Positions 8,678 through 20,470 are shown, counted from the first letter of the stretch. The stretch: 64,000 bases of DNA from Streptomyces sp. NBC_00224 (GCF_041435195.1 NZ_CP108106.1:5371501-5435500), one strand, 5' to 3'. A program made the numbers and translations. The notes: generated by a model from the letters alone, not told the origin.

Positions 8678-9283
8678 GTGACCGAGTCGCCACGTCCTGC
8701 CCCCAACCCCCGGCGCCGGAGCGAGAGATCGCGCCGCGCGATCCTCTCCGCGGCCCTCGAACTCTGCGCGGAAAACGGCTATGGACGCGTCACGATCGAG
8801 GGCATCGCCGCCCGAGCGGGTGTGAGCAAGAAGACGATCTACCGCTGGTGGGCGACGAAGGGCGCGGTGCTCCTGGAGGCCGTGATCGAGGCCGTGGTCA
8901 GCACCTCGCCGCTGCCCGACACCGGGGACATCGACACGGACATGGTGACGCACGTCACCAGTGTGATGCGGGTCTTCACCTCGCCGGTGATCGGCCCCGC
9001 GTATACCGGCATCCTCTCCGAGCTGCTCCACGACGAGGCGCTGGCGGCGGCCGTCAACGAGGAGCTGGTCGGTCCGCGCGTCGCGCTGGTGCACGAGCGG
9101 CTGCGCGCCGGGCAGCGCCAGGGCCAGCTGCCGCCGGACGCCGATCTGGAGCTGGCCGTGGAGATGCTGTACGGGCCGCTGTACTACCGGCACGCGCTGA
9201 AGCGGCCGTTCCACGACCCGGACAGGATCGCCTCACTGGTGGCGCACGTCATGCGTGCGTTGCGAGCACCGTTTCCGAGCTGA
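8678..9283 (+). CDS. TetR/AcrR-family transcriptional regulator
   Basis: 201 residues. The N-terminal helix-turn-helix is clear: RRAILSAALELCAENGYGRVTIEGIAARAGVSKKTIYRWWATKGAVLLEAV, the standard TetR N-domain. The C-terminal ligand domain resembles the TetR_C_11-type group. There is no ribosome site; TAGACT ends 6 nt before the GTG, so translation is probably leaderless. It is convergent with the flavoprotein gene and overlaps its 3' end by 35 bp. The target is unknown; the neighbouring ABC exporter or the flavoprotein are the obvious candidates. Confidence 0.88.
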   Translation: MTESPRPAPNPRRRSERSRRAILSAALELCAENGYGRVTIEGIAARAGVSKKTIYRWWATKGAVLLEAVIEAVVSTSPLPDTGDIDTDMVTHVTSVMRVFTSPVIGPAYTGILSELLHDEALAAAVNEELVGPRVALVHERLRAGQRQGQLPPDADLELAVEMLYGPLYYRHALKRPFHDPDRIASLVAHVMRALRAPFPS

Positions 9284-9824
9284 AGAAGGTCTTGGCGCGG
9301 ACCGTCGCCTCCGTGTCCTGCCCCATGGTGCCGGGCCGGTTGGCGGAGCCGAGCAGTACGCCGCCCCATTGCATGCTCATATACGCGGCGGTGTGGCGCA
9401 GGGTCCCCACCAGCGGATCGGCCACGGACTGGTCGGCGGTGGCGAGCGCCGTCACGCCCCACATGGTGCGCCCGGCCATCCGCGGCCGGAACTCCAGACC
9501 CGGCACCCGCATCCACCCCGACCAGTGGTCGAGGTAGTGCTTGACGGGGGTCGAGACGCCGTACCAGTACAGCGGCGAGGCGATGACCAGGTCGGTCGCC
9601 TCCAGGGTCGCGTCGAGCAGGGTCGCGGCGTCCCCGGCCGGGTCGGCGTACAGGCCCTCACCGTCGTGGCGCCGGTCGGTGAACTCGGGCAGCCGCAGCT
9701 GCGAGAGGTTCAGCCAGCGCTGCGAGACGCCGCTCGGCAGCTGCTCGGCGGCCAGCCTGGCCAGCGCCTCCGTGTTGCCGCCGGAGCGCGTACTGCCGAG
9801 CAGGAAAAGGAAGTTGCGGGCCAT
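9249..9824 (-). CDS. NAD(P)H-dependent FMN reductase / flavodoxin-fold oxidoreductase
   Basis: 191 residues. The flavodoxin-like fold is shown by the phosphate loop GSTRSGGNTEAL at residues 10-21 and the flavin-contact segment ASPLYWYGVSTPVKHYLDHW. These cytoplasmic enzymes reduce flavin or quinone-like substrates with NAD(P)H. The 3' end overlaps the convergent tetR gene by 35 bp. A perfect 33-bp palindrome upstream overlaps a possible TATACT -10 on this strand, so this gene is likely repressed by a dimeric regulator. The true substrate is unknown. Confidence 0.85.
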   Translation of the reverse strand: MARNFLFLLGSTRSGGNTEALARLAAEQLPSGVSQRWLNLSQLRLPEFTDRRHDGEGLYADPAGDAATLLDATLEATDLVIASPLYWYGVSTPVKHYLDHWSGWMRVPGLEFRPRMAGRTMWGVTALATADQSVADPLVGTLRHTAAYMSMQWGGVLLGSANRPGTMGQDTEATVRAKTFFSSETVLATHA

Positions 9825-9841
9825 GGTCCCCCCCAGAGAAA

Positions 9842-9874
9842 AGCATGCGCGTGCAGTATATGCACGCGCATGCT
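9842..9874 (-). promoter_or_regulatory. 33-bp perfect palindrome over flavoprotein promoter
   Basis: AGCATGCGCGTGCA and TGCACGCGCATGCT are exact inverted arms around GTATA. Read on the minus strand the centre contains TATACT, a good -10 box. Centre is about 33 bp from the start codon at 9824. Confidence 0.65.
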
Positions 9875-9939
9875 CATTGCGGGAGAGGTGAATCCCGGGA
9901 CGGATCCCGGGACGAACCCAGGACCGGACGGTCAGAAGG

Positions 9940-12659
<2,720 letters not shown>

Positions 12660-12794
12660 TGGCCCTCCCTGCGCGCACGTCGACGCGCGCACGTCGACGT
12701 GATCGAAGGTAGCGCCAGGGGACCGCGCCTGTCATGCCCTATATCCGAAAACGGTCCTGACCGTGGTGTGGCCGATTCCGCCTGCCGGATCCCG

Positions 12795-13664
12795 TCAGGC
12801 GGAGGCCCCCGCAGTTGCCGCCGCGATCGTCTGCGAGATCGGCGTCGTCGGCCGCCCGATCAGCCGGGACAGCTCGCCGGACGTGCCCGCCAGCCGCCCC
12901 CGCCCGATCGCCAGGTCCACGTCGACCAGGATCTCGGCGAACGGCGCCGGGACGCCCGCGCCCGTGAGGATGCCGAGGTGCACCTCGGGGGCGACGGCCT
13001 GGTACGCGATCTCCTTGCCGGTCGCCCGCGCGACCTCCGCCGCGTACTCCGCGAACGACCACGCCACGTCGCCGCTCAGCTCGTACGTCCGGCCCAGGTG
13101 GCCCTCGCCGGTCAGCACGGCCGCCGCGGCCGCCGCGTAGTCGGCGCGGGCGGCCGAGGCCACCCGGCCCTCGCCCGCGTTGGAGACGACCGCCCCGTGC
13201 GCCAGGACCGGCTCCAGGTGGGCGGTGTAGTTCTCGGTGTACCAGCCGTTGCGCAGGAAGGTGTACGGCAGCCCCGAGTCGAGGATCAGCTGCTCGGTGG
13301 CCTTGTGCTCGTCGGCGAGGCGGAAGTCGGCCTCCGGTCCGCCGAGGATGCCGGTGTACGCGAGCTGCGCCACCCCGGCGTCCTTCGCAGCCGCGATCAC
13401 GGCGGCGTGCTGCGCCACCCGCTGCCCGACCTCGCTGCCGGAGATCAGCAGCACGCGGTCACCGGCGCGGAAGGCCCCGGCCAGCGTCTCGGGCGCGCTG
13501 TAGTCGGCCACCCGCAGCTCCACACCGCGCCCGGCGAGCCCGGCGGCCTTCTCCTTGTCGCGTACGACGGCCGCTATCCCGCTCGCGGGCACCCCCGCGG
13601 CGAGCAGCTCGTCGACGACGAGACGGCCGAGGGCTCCGGTGGCTCCGGTGACGACGATGCTCAT
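12795..13664 (-). CDS. NmrA/QOR2-type NAD(P)H:quinone oxidoreductase-like protein
   Basis: 289 residues. The ATG at 13664 gives MSIVVTGATGALGRLVVDEL, so the Rossmann motif TGATGALG sits at the very N-terminus; the longer frame up to 14111 overlaps hxlR and is a shadow. Atypical short-chain dehydrogenase of the NmrA type, closest by eye to YtfG/QOR2: LRVADYSAPETL and YELSGDVAWSFAEYA fit. The Tyr-x3-Lys catalytic pair is absent, as in that family. Divergent to an HxlR regulator with 105 bp between, the standard arrangement for a redox- or aldehyde-responsive pair. Confidence 0.8.
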   Translation of the reverse strand: MSIVVTGATGALGRLVVDELLAAGVPASGIAAVVRDKEKAAGLAGRGVELRVADYSAPETLAGAFRAGDRVLLISGSEVGQRVAQHAAVIAAAKDAGVAQLAYTGILGGPEADFRLADEHKATEQLILDSGLPYTFLRNGWYTENYTAHLEPVLAHGAVVSNAGEGRVASAARADYAAAAAAVLTGEGHLGRTYELSGDVAWSFAEYAAEVARATGKEIAYQAVAPEVHLGILTGAGVPAPFAEILVDVDLAIGRGRLAGTSGELSRLIGRPTTPISQTIAAATAGASA

Positions 13665-13769
13665 GGCTGCTGACTCCTTGGCTCTGGGTTCCCGTGCGGA
13701 ACCCGTGCCACTCACCGTACGGCTGGCGCTAACCTTTCGTAAGTACCCACTTTGAAGTAAGGTACTGGT
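13665..13769. promoter_or_regulatory. Divergent promoter with three GTA-repeat motifs
   Basis: GTAAGTACC at about 13739 and again at about 13776 (inside hxlR), with GTAAGGTAC between, cluster around the regulator start. They are probable HxlR binding half-sites for both directions. Confidence 0.5.
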
Positions 13770-14159
13770 ATGGCAGTAAGTACCCGGTCCGCCGAGGACC
13801 TCCGCGAGGCGATGTGTCCGCACCGGCTCGTCCTGGAGCACGTGACCAGCCGCTGGGGCGTCCTCGTCCTGCTCGCGCTGCTCGACCGGTCGTACCGGTT
13901 CAGCGAGCTGCGCCGGCACGTCGGCCGGGTCAGCGAGAAGATGCTGGCCCAGACCCTCCAGACGCTGGAGCGCGACGGCTTCGTGGACCGCGACGCCAAG
14001 CCGGTCATCCCGCCGCGCGTCGACTACTCGCTGACCCCCCTCGGCCGCGAGGCCGCCGAGCGGGTAGGGGCCCTCGCCGAGTGGACCGGCGTGCGGATGG
14101 AGCAGGTGCAAGAGGCACGCGCCGCCTACGACACGGCCCGGGAGGCCAGGCAGGCGTGA
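13770..14159 (+). CDS. HxlR-family transcriptional regulator
   Basis: 129 residues. Typical winged-helix core: CPHRLVLEHVTSRWGVLVLLALLDRSYRFSELRRHVGRVSEKMLAQTLQTLERDGFVDR, with the conserved N-terminal Cys that in several HxlR proteins senses electrophiles or oxidants. Divergent from the quinone-reductase-like gene, which it probably controls. Binding motifs of the GTAAGTACC type lie in the shared promoter. The gene ends 12 bp from the convergent permease gene. Confidence 0.88.
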   Translation: MAVSTRSAEDLREAMCPHRLVLEHVTSRWGVLVLLALLDRSYRFSELRRHVGRVSEKMLAQTLQTLERDGFVDRDAKPVIPPRVDYSLTPLGREAAERVGALAEWTGVRMEQVQEARAAYDTAREARQA

Positions 14160-14171
14160 TGCCTGGGGGCC

Positions 14172-16127
14172 CTAGTCGGGCTGCGGCTCACGCCCCTCGT
14201 CCAGCGACCGCAGCGCCCGCGACACGTCGAACGGCAGCACCGTCACCGCCACCGACGGCAGCTGCTCCAGCGCCTTGGCCATCGCCTCGCCGGTGCCCCG
14301 GTGCAGCAGCCTGCCGAGGAAACCGGTGTACGTACGGTGCGGGACCAGCACCGTCAGCCAGGTCCGGCCGTCCTCGGTCGTCCGGGCCGCCAGCTCCTTC
14401 ATGGCGTGCCGCAGCCGCCGGTCCGGGCACTCCACCACCTCCAGCGCCACCGTGGTCGCCGCCGTCGCCTCCCACCGCGCCGAGAGCCGCCGTGCGTGCG
14501 GCTCGTCGATCGCGAAGTGGACCGCCCGGATCTCGTCGGGCCGCAGCTCGTGCGCGTACCGCAGCGCCTTGATCGCCGCCAGGTCGAGCGTTTCCACCAG
14601 CACGAACACCAGATGGCGGCGGCCGTGCGGCAGATCGGCGCCGGGCGCCTGGAGGGTGTCGAGGGCCGCCGCCTCCCGCCGGTACTCCCGGTTGATCCGC
14701 GTCAGCGCCCACACCCCCAGCGGGAACACCACGACCACCAGCCAGGCGCCCTCGGTGAACTTGGTGACCGCGAAGATCAGCACGACGGCCGCCGACACCA
14801 CGGCCGCGACCCCGTTGACGGCGACCTTCAGCCGCCGGTGCCGCTCGCGCCGCCGCAGGTGGTATGCCGTGAGCCCGGCCCCGGCCATGGTGAACGCGGT
14901 GAACACCCCGATCGCGTACAGCGCCACCAGCTTGTCGACGTTGGCGCGGGTCACGAGCAGCAGCGCCAGCGAGACGACGGTCAGCGAGATGATCCCGTTG
15001 GAGAATGCGAGCCGGTGCCCGCGCCGGGTCAACAGCCGTGGCAGGAACCGGTCCTCGGCCACGAAGCTGGCCAGGTAGGGGAAGCCGGTGAACGGAGTGT
15101 TGGCGCCGGTGTAGAGGATGAGCGCGGTCGCGAGCTGTACGAAGACGAGCCCGGCCGTGCCCAGCGCCCCGCCACCGAACGCGAAGTGGGCCTCCTGTGC
15201 GATGACGGTCGGGGTCCCGTCGCTGTACGGCACCGCGTGCGTGAAGTGCGCGAGCGTCGACACACCGAGCACCAGCACGCCCAGGACACAGCTCATCGTG
15301 ATCAGCGTGCGGCGGGCGTTGCGGCCCTGCGGCTCGCGGAACGCCGAGATGCCGTTCGAGATCGCTTCGAGCCCCGTCAGCGACGACCCGCCGTTGGCGA
15401 ACGCCCGCAGCACCATGAACAGCGACGCCCCGTACAGCCAGCCGCTGCCCGCGCCGCCGACCGGGATCGCCCCCGCCGCGTGCAGATCGGCGCGCGGCAG
15501 CCCCGAGGTGAGCCCGCGCGCGGCGGAGACGGCCAGCAGCAGCGCGACGGCCGCCATGAACAGATAGGCGGGCAGCGCGAACAGCCGCCCGGCCTCCCGC
15601 ACCCCACGCAGGTTCCCGTACGCGAGGAACAGGACCACCCCGACGGAGATGGGAAGTTGGAGGTGGTCCATACCGGTCCAGCCGCCGCCCAGCAGGTGCG
15701 CGAGCGAGATGATCGCGTTGGTCCCGGCCGACACCTGCACGGCGACGGTCACGATGTAGTCGACGAGCAGCGCCACGGCCGCGATCTGCGCGACATCCGG
15801 CCCGAAGTTCTCGCGCGCCACGACGTACGAGCCGCCGGCCCGCGTGTAGATGGTGACGACATCGCTGTAACAGAGCGTCAGAAGCACCAGGACGAAGAGG
15901 ATCGCCCCGGTCACAGGCATCAGCAGACTGAACGCCGCCGCCCCGACCACGGGCACCAGGACCCGCAGTATCTCCTCGGACCCGTACGCGGACGAGCTGA
16001 TGCAGTCCGACGCCAGCACCCCGAGCGCGGTGCGGTTGTCCAGCTTCTCGTCGCCGATGCGCTCGGTGGTGAGCGGTTTGCCGAGCAACTGCCGTTTGAC
16101 GCGGTACGCGAGACGGTCCATGGGCAT
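14172..16127 (-). CDS. APC-superfamily permease with cytoplasmic C-terminal domain
   Basis: 651 residues, long for an amino-acid permease. About 12 helices occupy residues 45-460; the first unwound helix is DCISSSAYGSEEILR, and NAIISL and NANTPFTGFP-type segments follow. The last 180 residues are soluble (HLVFVLVETLDLAAIKALRYAHELR) and resemble universal-stress-like or phosphate-binding folds seen in some KUP-like APC transporters. Possible substrates include amino acids or K+; sequence alone does not decide. ATG at 16127 is used; an internal ATG two codons later is possible. The 3' end meets hxlR in a convergent pair. Confidence 0.8.
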   Translation of the reverse strand: MPMDRLAYRVKRQLLGKPLTTERIGDEKLDNRTALGVLASDCISSSAYGSEEILRVLVPVVGAAAFSLLMPVTGAILFVLVLLTLCYSDVVTIYTRAGGSYVVARENFGPDVAQIAAVALLVDYIVTVAVQVSAGTNAIISLAHLLGGGWTGMDHLQLPISVGVVLFLAYGNLRGVREAGRLFALPAYLFMAAVALLLAVSAARGLTSGLPRADLHAAGAIPVGGAGSGWLYGASLFMVLRAFANGGSSLTGLEAISNGISAFREPQGRNARRTLITMSCVLGVLVLGVSTLAHFTHAVPYSDGTPTVIAQEAHFAFGGGALGTAGLVFVQLATALILYTGANTPFTGFPYLASFVAEDRFLPRLLTRRGHRLAFSNGIISLTVVSLALLLVTRANVDKLVALYAIGVFTAFTMAGAGLTAYHLRRRERHRRLKVAVNGVAAVVSAAVVLIFAVTKFTEGAWLVVVVFPLGVWALTRINREYRREAAALDTLQAPGADLPHGRRHLVFVLVETLDLAAIKALRYAHELRPDEIRAVHFAIDEPHARRLSARWEATAATTVALEVVECPDRRLRHAMKELAARTTEDGRTWLTVLVPHRTYTGFLGRLLHRGTGEAMAKALEQLPSVAVTVLPFDVSRALRSLDEGREPQPD

Positions 16128-16141
16128 ATCAGTACGGGTGC

Positions 16142-16174
16142 CCGGCCGGGGGCCCGCGCAGACTCCCCGGCCGG
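16142..16174 (-). terminator. Hairpin after korB
   Basis: CCGGCCGGGG pairs with CCCCGGCCGG over a 13-nt loop between the korB stop and the permease start. It probably ends the korAB transcript. Confidence 0.55.
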
Positions 16175-16187
16175 TCGGCCCTTTGGG

Positions 16188-17237
16188 TCAGCCCGCGACG
16201 GTCCAGGTGTCGTTGCCGGTGAGGAGGGTGGTGAGGTCGCCCTTGCCGTGCTGCTCGATGGCGGTGTCGAGTTGGTCGGCCATCTGGGTGTCGTAGACAG
16301 GGCGGTCCACGGAGCGGAGGACGCCGATGGGGGTGTGGTGGAGGGTGTCGGGGTCGGCGAGGCGGGAGAGGGCGAAGGCGGTGGTGGGGGATGCTGCGTG
16401 CGCGTCGTGGACGAGGACGTCGGCGATGTTGTCCGGGGTGACGGGGACGATCTTCAGATCGCCGGTGGCGGGGTCACGGACAACACCCTTGGTGTTGTCG
16501 GCGCCGAACAGGATGGGCTGTCCGTGTTCGAGGCGGATGACCGCGTCCTGGGCCTGCTCATGGTCCTTGAGGGCTTCAAAAGCACCGTCGTTGAAGATGT
16601 TGCAGTTCTGGTAGATCTCGATGAGGGCGGTGCCGGGGTGGTCGGCGGCCTGTCGTAGTACGTCGGTGAGGTGTTTGCGGTCGGAGTCGATGGTGCGGGC
16701 GACGAAGGAGGCCTCCGCGCCCAGCGCCAGGGACACGGGGTTGAAGGGCGCGTCCAGGGAGCCCATGGGGGTCGACTTGGTGATTTTGCCGACTTCGCTG
16801 GTGGGGGAGTACTGGCCTTTAGTGAGGCCGTAGATCCGGTTGTTGAAGAGGAGGATCTTCAGGTTGACGTTGCGGCGGAGGGCGTGGATGAGGTGGTTGC
16901 CGCCGATGGAGAGGGCGTCGCCGTCGCCGGTGACGACCCAGACGGAGAGGTCTTGGCGGCTGGTGGCGAGGCCGGTGGCGATGGCGGGGGCGCGTCCGTG
17001 GATGGAGTGCATCCCGTAGGTGTTCATGTAGTAGGGGAAGCGGCTGGAGCAGCCGATGCCGGAGACGAAGACGATGTTTTCTTTGGCGAGGCCGAGTTCG
17101 GGCATGAAGCCCTGGACGGCGGCGAGGACGGCGTAGTCACCGCAGCCGGGGCACCAGCGCACTTCCTGGTCCGACTTGAAGTCCTTCATCGACTGGGCGG
17201 CCTCGGCCTTGGGGACCAGCTTGAGCGCCTCAGACAT
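16188..17237 (-). CDS. korB: 2-oxoacid:ferredoxin oxidoreductase beta subunit
   Basis: 349 residues. It carries the thiamine diphosphate and an iron-sulfur site: WCPGCGDYAVLAAVQGF, GIGCSSRFPYY and the TPP motif GDGDALSIGGNHLIHALRRN. With KorA it oxidatively decarboxylates a 2-oxoacid, most likely 2-oxoglutarate, to the acyl-CoA and reduces ferredoxin; the two-subunit form with a fused gamma-alpha chain is the usual actinobacterial type. The gene overlaps korA by 8 nt, so they are translated together. A hairpin follows the stop. Assignment of the exact 2-oxoacid is from family knowledge. Confidence 0.9.
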   Translation of the reverse strand: MSEALKLVPKAEAAQSMKDFKSDQEVRWCPGCGDYAVLAAVQGFMPELGLAKENIVFVSGIGCSSRFPYYMNTYGMHSIHGRAPAIATGLATSRQDLSVWVVTGDGDALSIGGNHLIHALRRNVNLKILLFNNRIYGLTKGQYSPTSEVGKITKSTPMGSLDAPFNPVSLALGAEASFVARTIDSDRKHLTDVLRQAADHPGTALIEIYQNCNIFNDGAFEALKDHEQAQDAVIRLEHGQPILFGADNTKGVVRDPATGDLKIVPVTPDNIADVLVHDAHAASPTTAFALSRLADPDTLHHTPIGVLRSVDRPVYDTQMADQLDTAIEQHGKGDLTTLLTGNDTWTVAG

Positions 17238-19167
17238 GGATGGCCTCCTTGAGGGCCGTGGCGAGCTGCTCGGCTTTGAACGGCATGCCGTTGACCTGCG
17301 TGTAGGACTGCGCGTCCACGAGGTACTTCGCGCGGATGAGGGTGGCGAGCTGGCCGAGGTTCATCTCGGGGATGACGACCTTGTCGAAGCGTTGGAGTGC
17401 TTCGCCGAGGTTGCGGGGGAACGGGTTGAGGTGACGCAGGTGGGCCTGGGCGATGGGTTCGCCCTGGGCGCGCAGGCGGCGTACTGCGGCGGTGATGGGT
17501 CCGTAGGTGGAGCCCCAGCCGATCACGAGGGTGCGTGCACTGTCCGGGTCGTCGATTTCCAGGTCGGGGACGTGGATGCCGTCGATTTTGGCTTGGCGGG
17601 TGCGGACCATGAGGTCGTGGTTGGCGGGGTCGTAGGAGATGTTGCCGGTGCCGTCTTGTTTTTCGATGCCGCCGATGCGGTGTTCGAGTCCTGGGGTGCC
17701 GGGGATGGCCCAGGGGCGGGCGAGGGTGTGGGGGTCGCGTTTGTAGGGCCAGAACACGTCGGTGCCGTCGGCGAGGGTGTGGTTGGGGGTGGTGGCGAAC
17801 TGGACGCGCAGGTCGGGGAGTTCGTCGGTGTCGGGGATGCGCCAGGGCTCGGATCCGTTGGCGAGGTAGCCGTCGGAGAGCAGGAACACCGGGGTGCGAT
17901 AGGTCAGGGCGATCCGGGCGGCATCGAGGGCGGCGTCGAAGCAGTCGGCGGGTGTCTTCGGCGCGACGACGGGGACGGGGGCTTCGCCGTTGCGCCCGTA
18001 CATCGCCTGCAACAGGTCCGCCTGCTCGGTCTTCGTCGGCAACCCGGTGGAGGGGCCGCCGCGCTGGATGTCCACGATCAGCAGCGGCAACTCCAGGGAC
18101 ACGGCCAGTCCGATGGTCTCCGACTTCAGCGCGACACCCGGGCCGGAGGTGGTGGTGACGGCCAGCGACCCGCCGAACGCGGCTCCCAGCGCCGCGCCGA
18201 TTCCGGCGATTTCGTCTTCGGCCTGGAAGGTGCGGACGCCGAAGTTCTTGTGCTTGGACAGTTCGTGCAGGATGTCCGAGGCCGGGGTGATCGGATACGA
18301 GCCGAGATACAGGGGCAGGTCCGCTTGGCGGCCCGCGGCGATCAGCCCGTATGCCAAAGCCAGGTTCCCGGAGATGTTCCTGTACGTACCGGTGGGGAAG
18401 GCCTTGGTGGCCGGGGCGACCTCGTAGGAGGCCGCGAAGTCCTCGGTGGTCTCGCCGAAGTTCCAGCCCGCCCGGAACGCGGTGACGTTCGCCTCGGCGA
18501 TCTCCGGCTTCTTGGCGAACTTCTGCCGCAGGAAGCGCTCGGTGCCCTCGGTGGGGCGGTGGTACATCCACGACAGCAGCCCCAGCGCGAACATGTTCTT
18601 GGAGCGCTCGGCCTCCTTGCGCGGCAGGCCGAAGTCCTTCAGCGCCTCCACCGTCAGCGTGGTGAGGGGGACGGGGTGGACGTTGTAGGCGTCCAGGGTG
18701 CCGTCTTCCAGCGGGTTGGTGGCGTAGCCGACCTTCGCCATCGGGCGTTTGGTGAACTCGTCGGTGTTGACGATGATGTCCGCGCCGCGCGGCACGTCCG
18801 CGAGGTTGGCTTTCAGCGCGGCGGGGTTCATGGCGACGAGGACGTTGGGTGCGTCGCCGGGGGTGAGGATGTCGTGGTCGGCGAAGTGGAGCTGGAAGCT
18901 GGAGACGCCGGGCAGGGTCCCTGCGGGAGCGCGGATCTCGGCGGGGAAGTTCGGGAGGGTGGAGAGGTCGTTGCCGAACGAGGCGGTCTCCGACGTGAAC
19001 CGGTCACCCGTCAGCTGCATCCCGTCACCCGAATCACCCGCGAAACGGATGATCACCCGATCAAGGCGCTTGACCTCTTTCTCACCCACGGGTTTGCGCT
19101 GCTCACCGAGGACGGCCTCATCGGCCCCGTCTGCCTGCTCGGCTGGCGTACTGACCTGGCTGGTCAC
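17230..19167 (-). CDS. korA: 2-oxoacid:ferredoxin oxidoreductase alpha subunit (gamma-alpha fusion)
   Basis: 645 residues. Chosen start GTG at 19167, because GGGAGG lies 9 nt upstream; the frame is open a further 22 codons. Domain order: gamma domain (about 40-230, RVIIRFAGDSGDGMQLTGDRFTSE), then the alpha pyrimidine-binding domain (about 240-500, GSYPITPASDILHELSKHK, DEIAGIGAALGAAFGG) and a transketolase C-terminal-like domain. Partner of korB with an 8-nt overlap. The pair gives reduced ferredoxin, which could feed the NADH-module-less nuo cluster some 4 kb to the right. That link is inference. Confidence 0.9.
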   Translation of the reverse strand: MTSQVSTPAEQADGADEAVLGEQRKPVGEKEVKRLDRVIIRFAGDSGDGMQLTGDRFTSETASFGNDLSTLPNFPAEIRAPAGTLPGVSSFQLHFADHDILTPGDAPNVLVAMNPAALKANLADVPRGADIIVNTDEFTKRPMAKVGYATNPLEDGTLDAYNVHPVPLTTLTVEALKDFGLPRKEAERSKNMFALGLLSWMYHRPTEGTERFLRQKFAKKPEIAEANVTAFRAGWNFGETTEDFAASYEVAPATKAFPTGTYRNISGNLALAYGLIAAGRQADLPLYLGSYPITPASDILHELSKHKNFGVRTFQAEDEIAGIGAALGAAFGGSLAVTTTSGPGVALKSETIGLAVSLELPLLIVDIQRGGPSTGLPTKTEQADLLQAMYGRNGEAPVPVVAPKTPADCFDAALDAARIALTYRTPVFLLSDGYLANGSEPWRIPDTDELPDLRVQFATTPNHTLADGTDVFWPYKRDPHTLARPWAIPGTPGLEHRIGGIEKQDGTGNISYDPANHDLMVRTRQAKIDGIHVPDLEIDDPDSARTLVIGWGSTYGPITAAVRRLRAQGEPIAQAHLRHLNPFPRNLGEALQRFDKVVIPEMNLGQLATLIRAKYLVDAQSYTQVNGMPFKAEQLATALKEAIHV

Positions 19168-19427
19168 TGAACTGGACCTCCCTGGGACGGGCTGCTCGGG
19201 CGCGTCCGGAGAACCGGTCGCTCCAAAGCCCACCCTACGTCGGTAAGGGTCGCCTTCCTTGGATGGATCGCATCCTGGACGCCCTTTTGAGATGGTCCAA
19301 TGCCCCGGTTTGTCATATTTCAGTCGCCCCCCGGCTCCTTCTGGTAAGACGCCCCTCGGTCGGTCTTTAGTTGTAGGTCTCCAGCCGTCCGCAACCCTGC
19401 CGACTTGCCTGACAGGGTGTCAGGTGG
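19168..19427. other. 260-bp spacer between korA and the response regulator
   Basis: This stretch contains the korA promoter region on the minus strand. No gene, tRNA or strong palindrome was recognised. Confidence 0.5.
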
Positions 19428-20087
19428 TCAGGAATTGAGATAGGTCAGCACCGCGAGTACCCGTCGGTGGTCGCCCTCACTTGGGGAGAGGCCCAGCTTC
19501 AGGAAGATGTTGCTCACGTGCTTCTCGACGGCGCCGTCGCTCACGACCAGCTGTTTCGCGACCGCGTTGTTCGTGCGCCCCTCGGCCATCAGGCCGAGGA
19601 CCTCGCGCTCGCGCGGCGTGAGGCCGGCCAGTACGTCCTGCTTGCGGCTGCGGCCGAGCAACTGGGCCACCACTTCGGGGTCCAGGGCTGTACCGCCCCG
19701 GGCGACCCTTACGACGGCGTCCACGAACTCCCTGACCTCGGCGACGCGGTCCTTGAGCAGATAGCCCACTCCGCGGCTGGAACCGGCCAGCAGTTCGGTG
19801 GCGTACCGCTCCTCCACGTACTGCGACAGCACGAGTACGCCCACGCCGGGGTACAGCTTCCGCAGCAGCACCGCGGCCCGTACGCCCTCGTCGGTGTGGG
19901 TCGGTGGCATCCGTACGTCCGCGACCACCACGTCCGGCAGCGCGTTCTGGTCGGCGAGCTCGCCGACGGTCTTGACCAGCGCGTCTCCGTCGCCGACCCC
20001 GGCGACGACGTCGTGCCCCCGGTCGGTCAGCAGGCGGGTCAGTCCCTCCCGAAGCAGCACTGAATCCTCGGCGATGACGACCCGCAC
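19428..20087 (-). CDS. NarL/LuxR-type response regulator
   Basis: 219 residues. GTG at 20087 follows GGAGG (ACAGG spacer); the longer frame to 20429 has no receiver signature. Receiver domain: RVVIAEDSVLLREGLTRLL, phosphoacceptor Asp in VVVADVRMPPTHTDEG, Lys in GVGYLLKDRV. C-terminal GerE/LuxR helix-turn-helix: LTPREREVLGLMAEGRTNN...AVEKHVSNIFLKLGL. It is followed upstream (in transcription order) by two histidine kinases on the same strand, so one regulator probably takes phosphate from one or both. Targets are unknown. Confidence 0.9.
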   Translation of the reverse strand: MRVVIAEDSVLLREGLTRLLTDRGHDVVAGVGDGDALVKTVGELADQNALPDVVVADVRMPPTHTDEGVRAAVLLRKLYPGVGVLVLSQYVEERYATELLAGSSRGVGYLLKDRVAEVREFVDAVVRVARGGTALDPEVVAQLLGRSRKQDVLAGLTPREREVLGLMAEGRTNNAVAKQLVVSDGAVEKHVSNIFLKLGLSPSEGDHRRVLAVLTYLNS

Positions 20088-20470
20088 CCTGTCCTCCACG
20101 ATCTGCAGCCCCCCGGCTCGGCGTTGCTCGGCTCCCGCACGCCAGATGGCTGTGCGCACCCAGCATCCCAGCATCCGGACCGAGCTGCGCGGAATCCAGA
20201 AGGCGGGTTCGTTCTCTGTGAGCCGGTGGCGGGCTGAGCGCGCAGTTCCCCGCGCCCCTAAATGCGCCCCTCCGGGGCGCCCAGCGGATTGCCGCGCAGC
20301 GGCATTTTTAGGGGCGCGGGGCTGTGACATTTGCGGCTCCGCCGCGCGGGCGCGAGCAACCCAGCACGGTCCGCAGACGAGCGGGGGGTCCGGGGCGAAG
20401 CCCCCGGGAAACGAGCCTCCACCACCCACCGACCCCCGGAGGGTTTAGGGAAGGGGCGGGGAGGGGCAAC
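20088..20470. repeat. Dispersed inverted repeat, copy 2, within a 383-bp gap
   Basis: GCGCAGTTCCCCGCGCCCCTAA at about 20240 is mirrored by TTTTTAGGGGCGCGGGGC at about 20307. GTCCGCAGACGAGC and CCCCCGGAGGGTTTAGGGA (about 20429-20447) match flanks of copy 1. The block is adjacent to the kinase stop codon. It holds no gene. Confidence 0.75.

Noticed and set aside
12795..14111. 438-residue version of the quinone-reductase-like protein
   Set aside because: The upstream 149 codons overlap the divergent hxlR gene; the ATG at 13664 starts exactly at the Rossmann motif.
14301..16658. 785-residue + strand frame
   Set aside because: Mirror of the APC permease and korB; composition is antisense high-GC.
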